From positions 1-12,661 of the forward strand of contig JAAZKL010000023.1 in the NCBI GenBank assembly GCA_012799845.1: DNA of 12,661 nucleotides, given 5' to 3'. The position numbers were made by a program, and so were the translations under genes. Source of the stretch: Clostridiaceae bacterium (GTDB taxonomy: Bacteria; Bacillota; Clostridia; Acetivibrionales; DTU013). The notes under the pieces were generated by a model. That model was given only the letters and a program-made list of their open reading frames with translations, ran no database searches and was not told the origin of the DNA. Shown one piece after another: positions 12,361 through 12,661 of the stretch (the first letter of the stretch is position 1; every line of letters starts with the position of its first letter).

Positions 12361-12661
12361 TCACAACTCCACAAAATACATTTCGTCTCCGTAAATCTCC
12401 CGTACCAACTCCACTTCGCGCGTCTTACAGGTAAAAAGCAGTATCTGCCTGTTTCTGTGCTCGCTATATAAGTATTTTAACGCAAGTTCGGTCCTTTTGT
12501 CATCAAACTGTGCGAAAACTTCATCCATGACCAGCGGCAGGCTTTCGCCGCCTGACGTCAGCATGCCGGCGGTCGCCAGCCTCAGGGCAAGGTACATCTG
12601 GTCCGCCGTGCCGCTGCTAAGCGCCAAAACGCTCCTGACATCTCCCTCCTGCGGATCGGAA
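12361..12661 (-). CDS. YhaN-like SMC/Rad50-type AAA ATPase (C-terminal end only)
   Basis: The last 99 residues of a protein that runs off the right edge. It shows the ABC-type signature LALSSGTADQMYLALRLATA, then Walker B and D-loop LPLVMDEVFAQFDD, then the H-loop region QILLFTCKTREVE, where the usual His is Lys (FTCK against FTCH). This combination is typical of YhaN and related Rad50/SbcC-like coiled-coil ATPases, which often work with a YhaO/SbcD-type nuclease encoded upstream; that gene would lie beyond the window. The real start is outside; an internal TTG at 12627 is not a start, since the frame continues open to the edge with conserved sequence. It is coupled to the downstream lipoprotein gene. 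Confidence 0.88.
   Translation of the reverse strand, partial: SDPQEGDVRSVLALSSGTADQMYLALRLATAGMLTSGGESLPLVMDEVFAQFDDKRTELALKYLYSEHRNRQILLFTCKTREVELVREIYGDEMYFVEL

Overview
The window looks like chromosomal DNA of a spore-forming member of the Clostridia (Bacillota). The evidence is an AbrB-type regulator with a clostridial C-terminal Cys4 motif, the germination protein YpeB, a DnaD/DnaC-like primosome pair, a YesN-type response regulator, a UgtP-like glycolipid glucosyltransferase and strong GGAGG ribosome binding sites. Genus and species cannot be read from the sequence. No phage or plasmid genes, rRNA or CRISPR array are seen.

Left part (1-2588, all on the minus strand): a membrane sensor with an extracellular Cache-like domain, cut by the window edge and apparently starting at a non-AUG codon; an abrB gene; a stand-alone receiver-domain protein; and a YesN-type REC-AraC response regulator without a histidine kinase beside it. 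A perfect 16-bp inverted repeat lies between abrB and the sensor gene. An open frame of 40 codons runs into the start of the yesN-like gene and may be a gene remnant or leader peptide.

Repeat island (2589-3416): about 830 bp without a convincing gene. It holds three unrelated tandem repeats in a row (about 40 bp x3, 25 bp x3, 21 bp x4) and then inverted relatives of the first repeat. A 15-bp exact inverted repeat (2951-2965 and 3391-3405) brackets most of it. This is the best candidate for a non-coding mobile or REP-like element.

Middle (3417-7140): an Fe-S aldo/keto reductase on the minus strand; a tRNA-Arg(ACG) with encoded CCA, its own promoter and a good terminator; and, divergently, a two-gene operon for a DnaD-domain protein and a DnaC-like helicase loader. 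The two operon genes are in the same reading frame, separated by a single TGA.

Right part (7238-12661): a CPBP-family membrane protease; ypeB without sleB beside it; a divergent GT28 glycolipid glucosyltransferase; and, on the minus strand, the 3' end of a YhaN-like AAA ATPase translationally coupled to a lipoprotein with two SH3b domains. That lipoprotein ends in an NlpC/P60 fold whose Cys and His catalytic positions are all substituted, so it is probably a pseudoenzyme. This is the most distinctive protein in the window.
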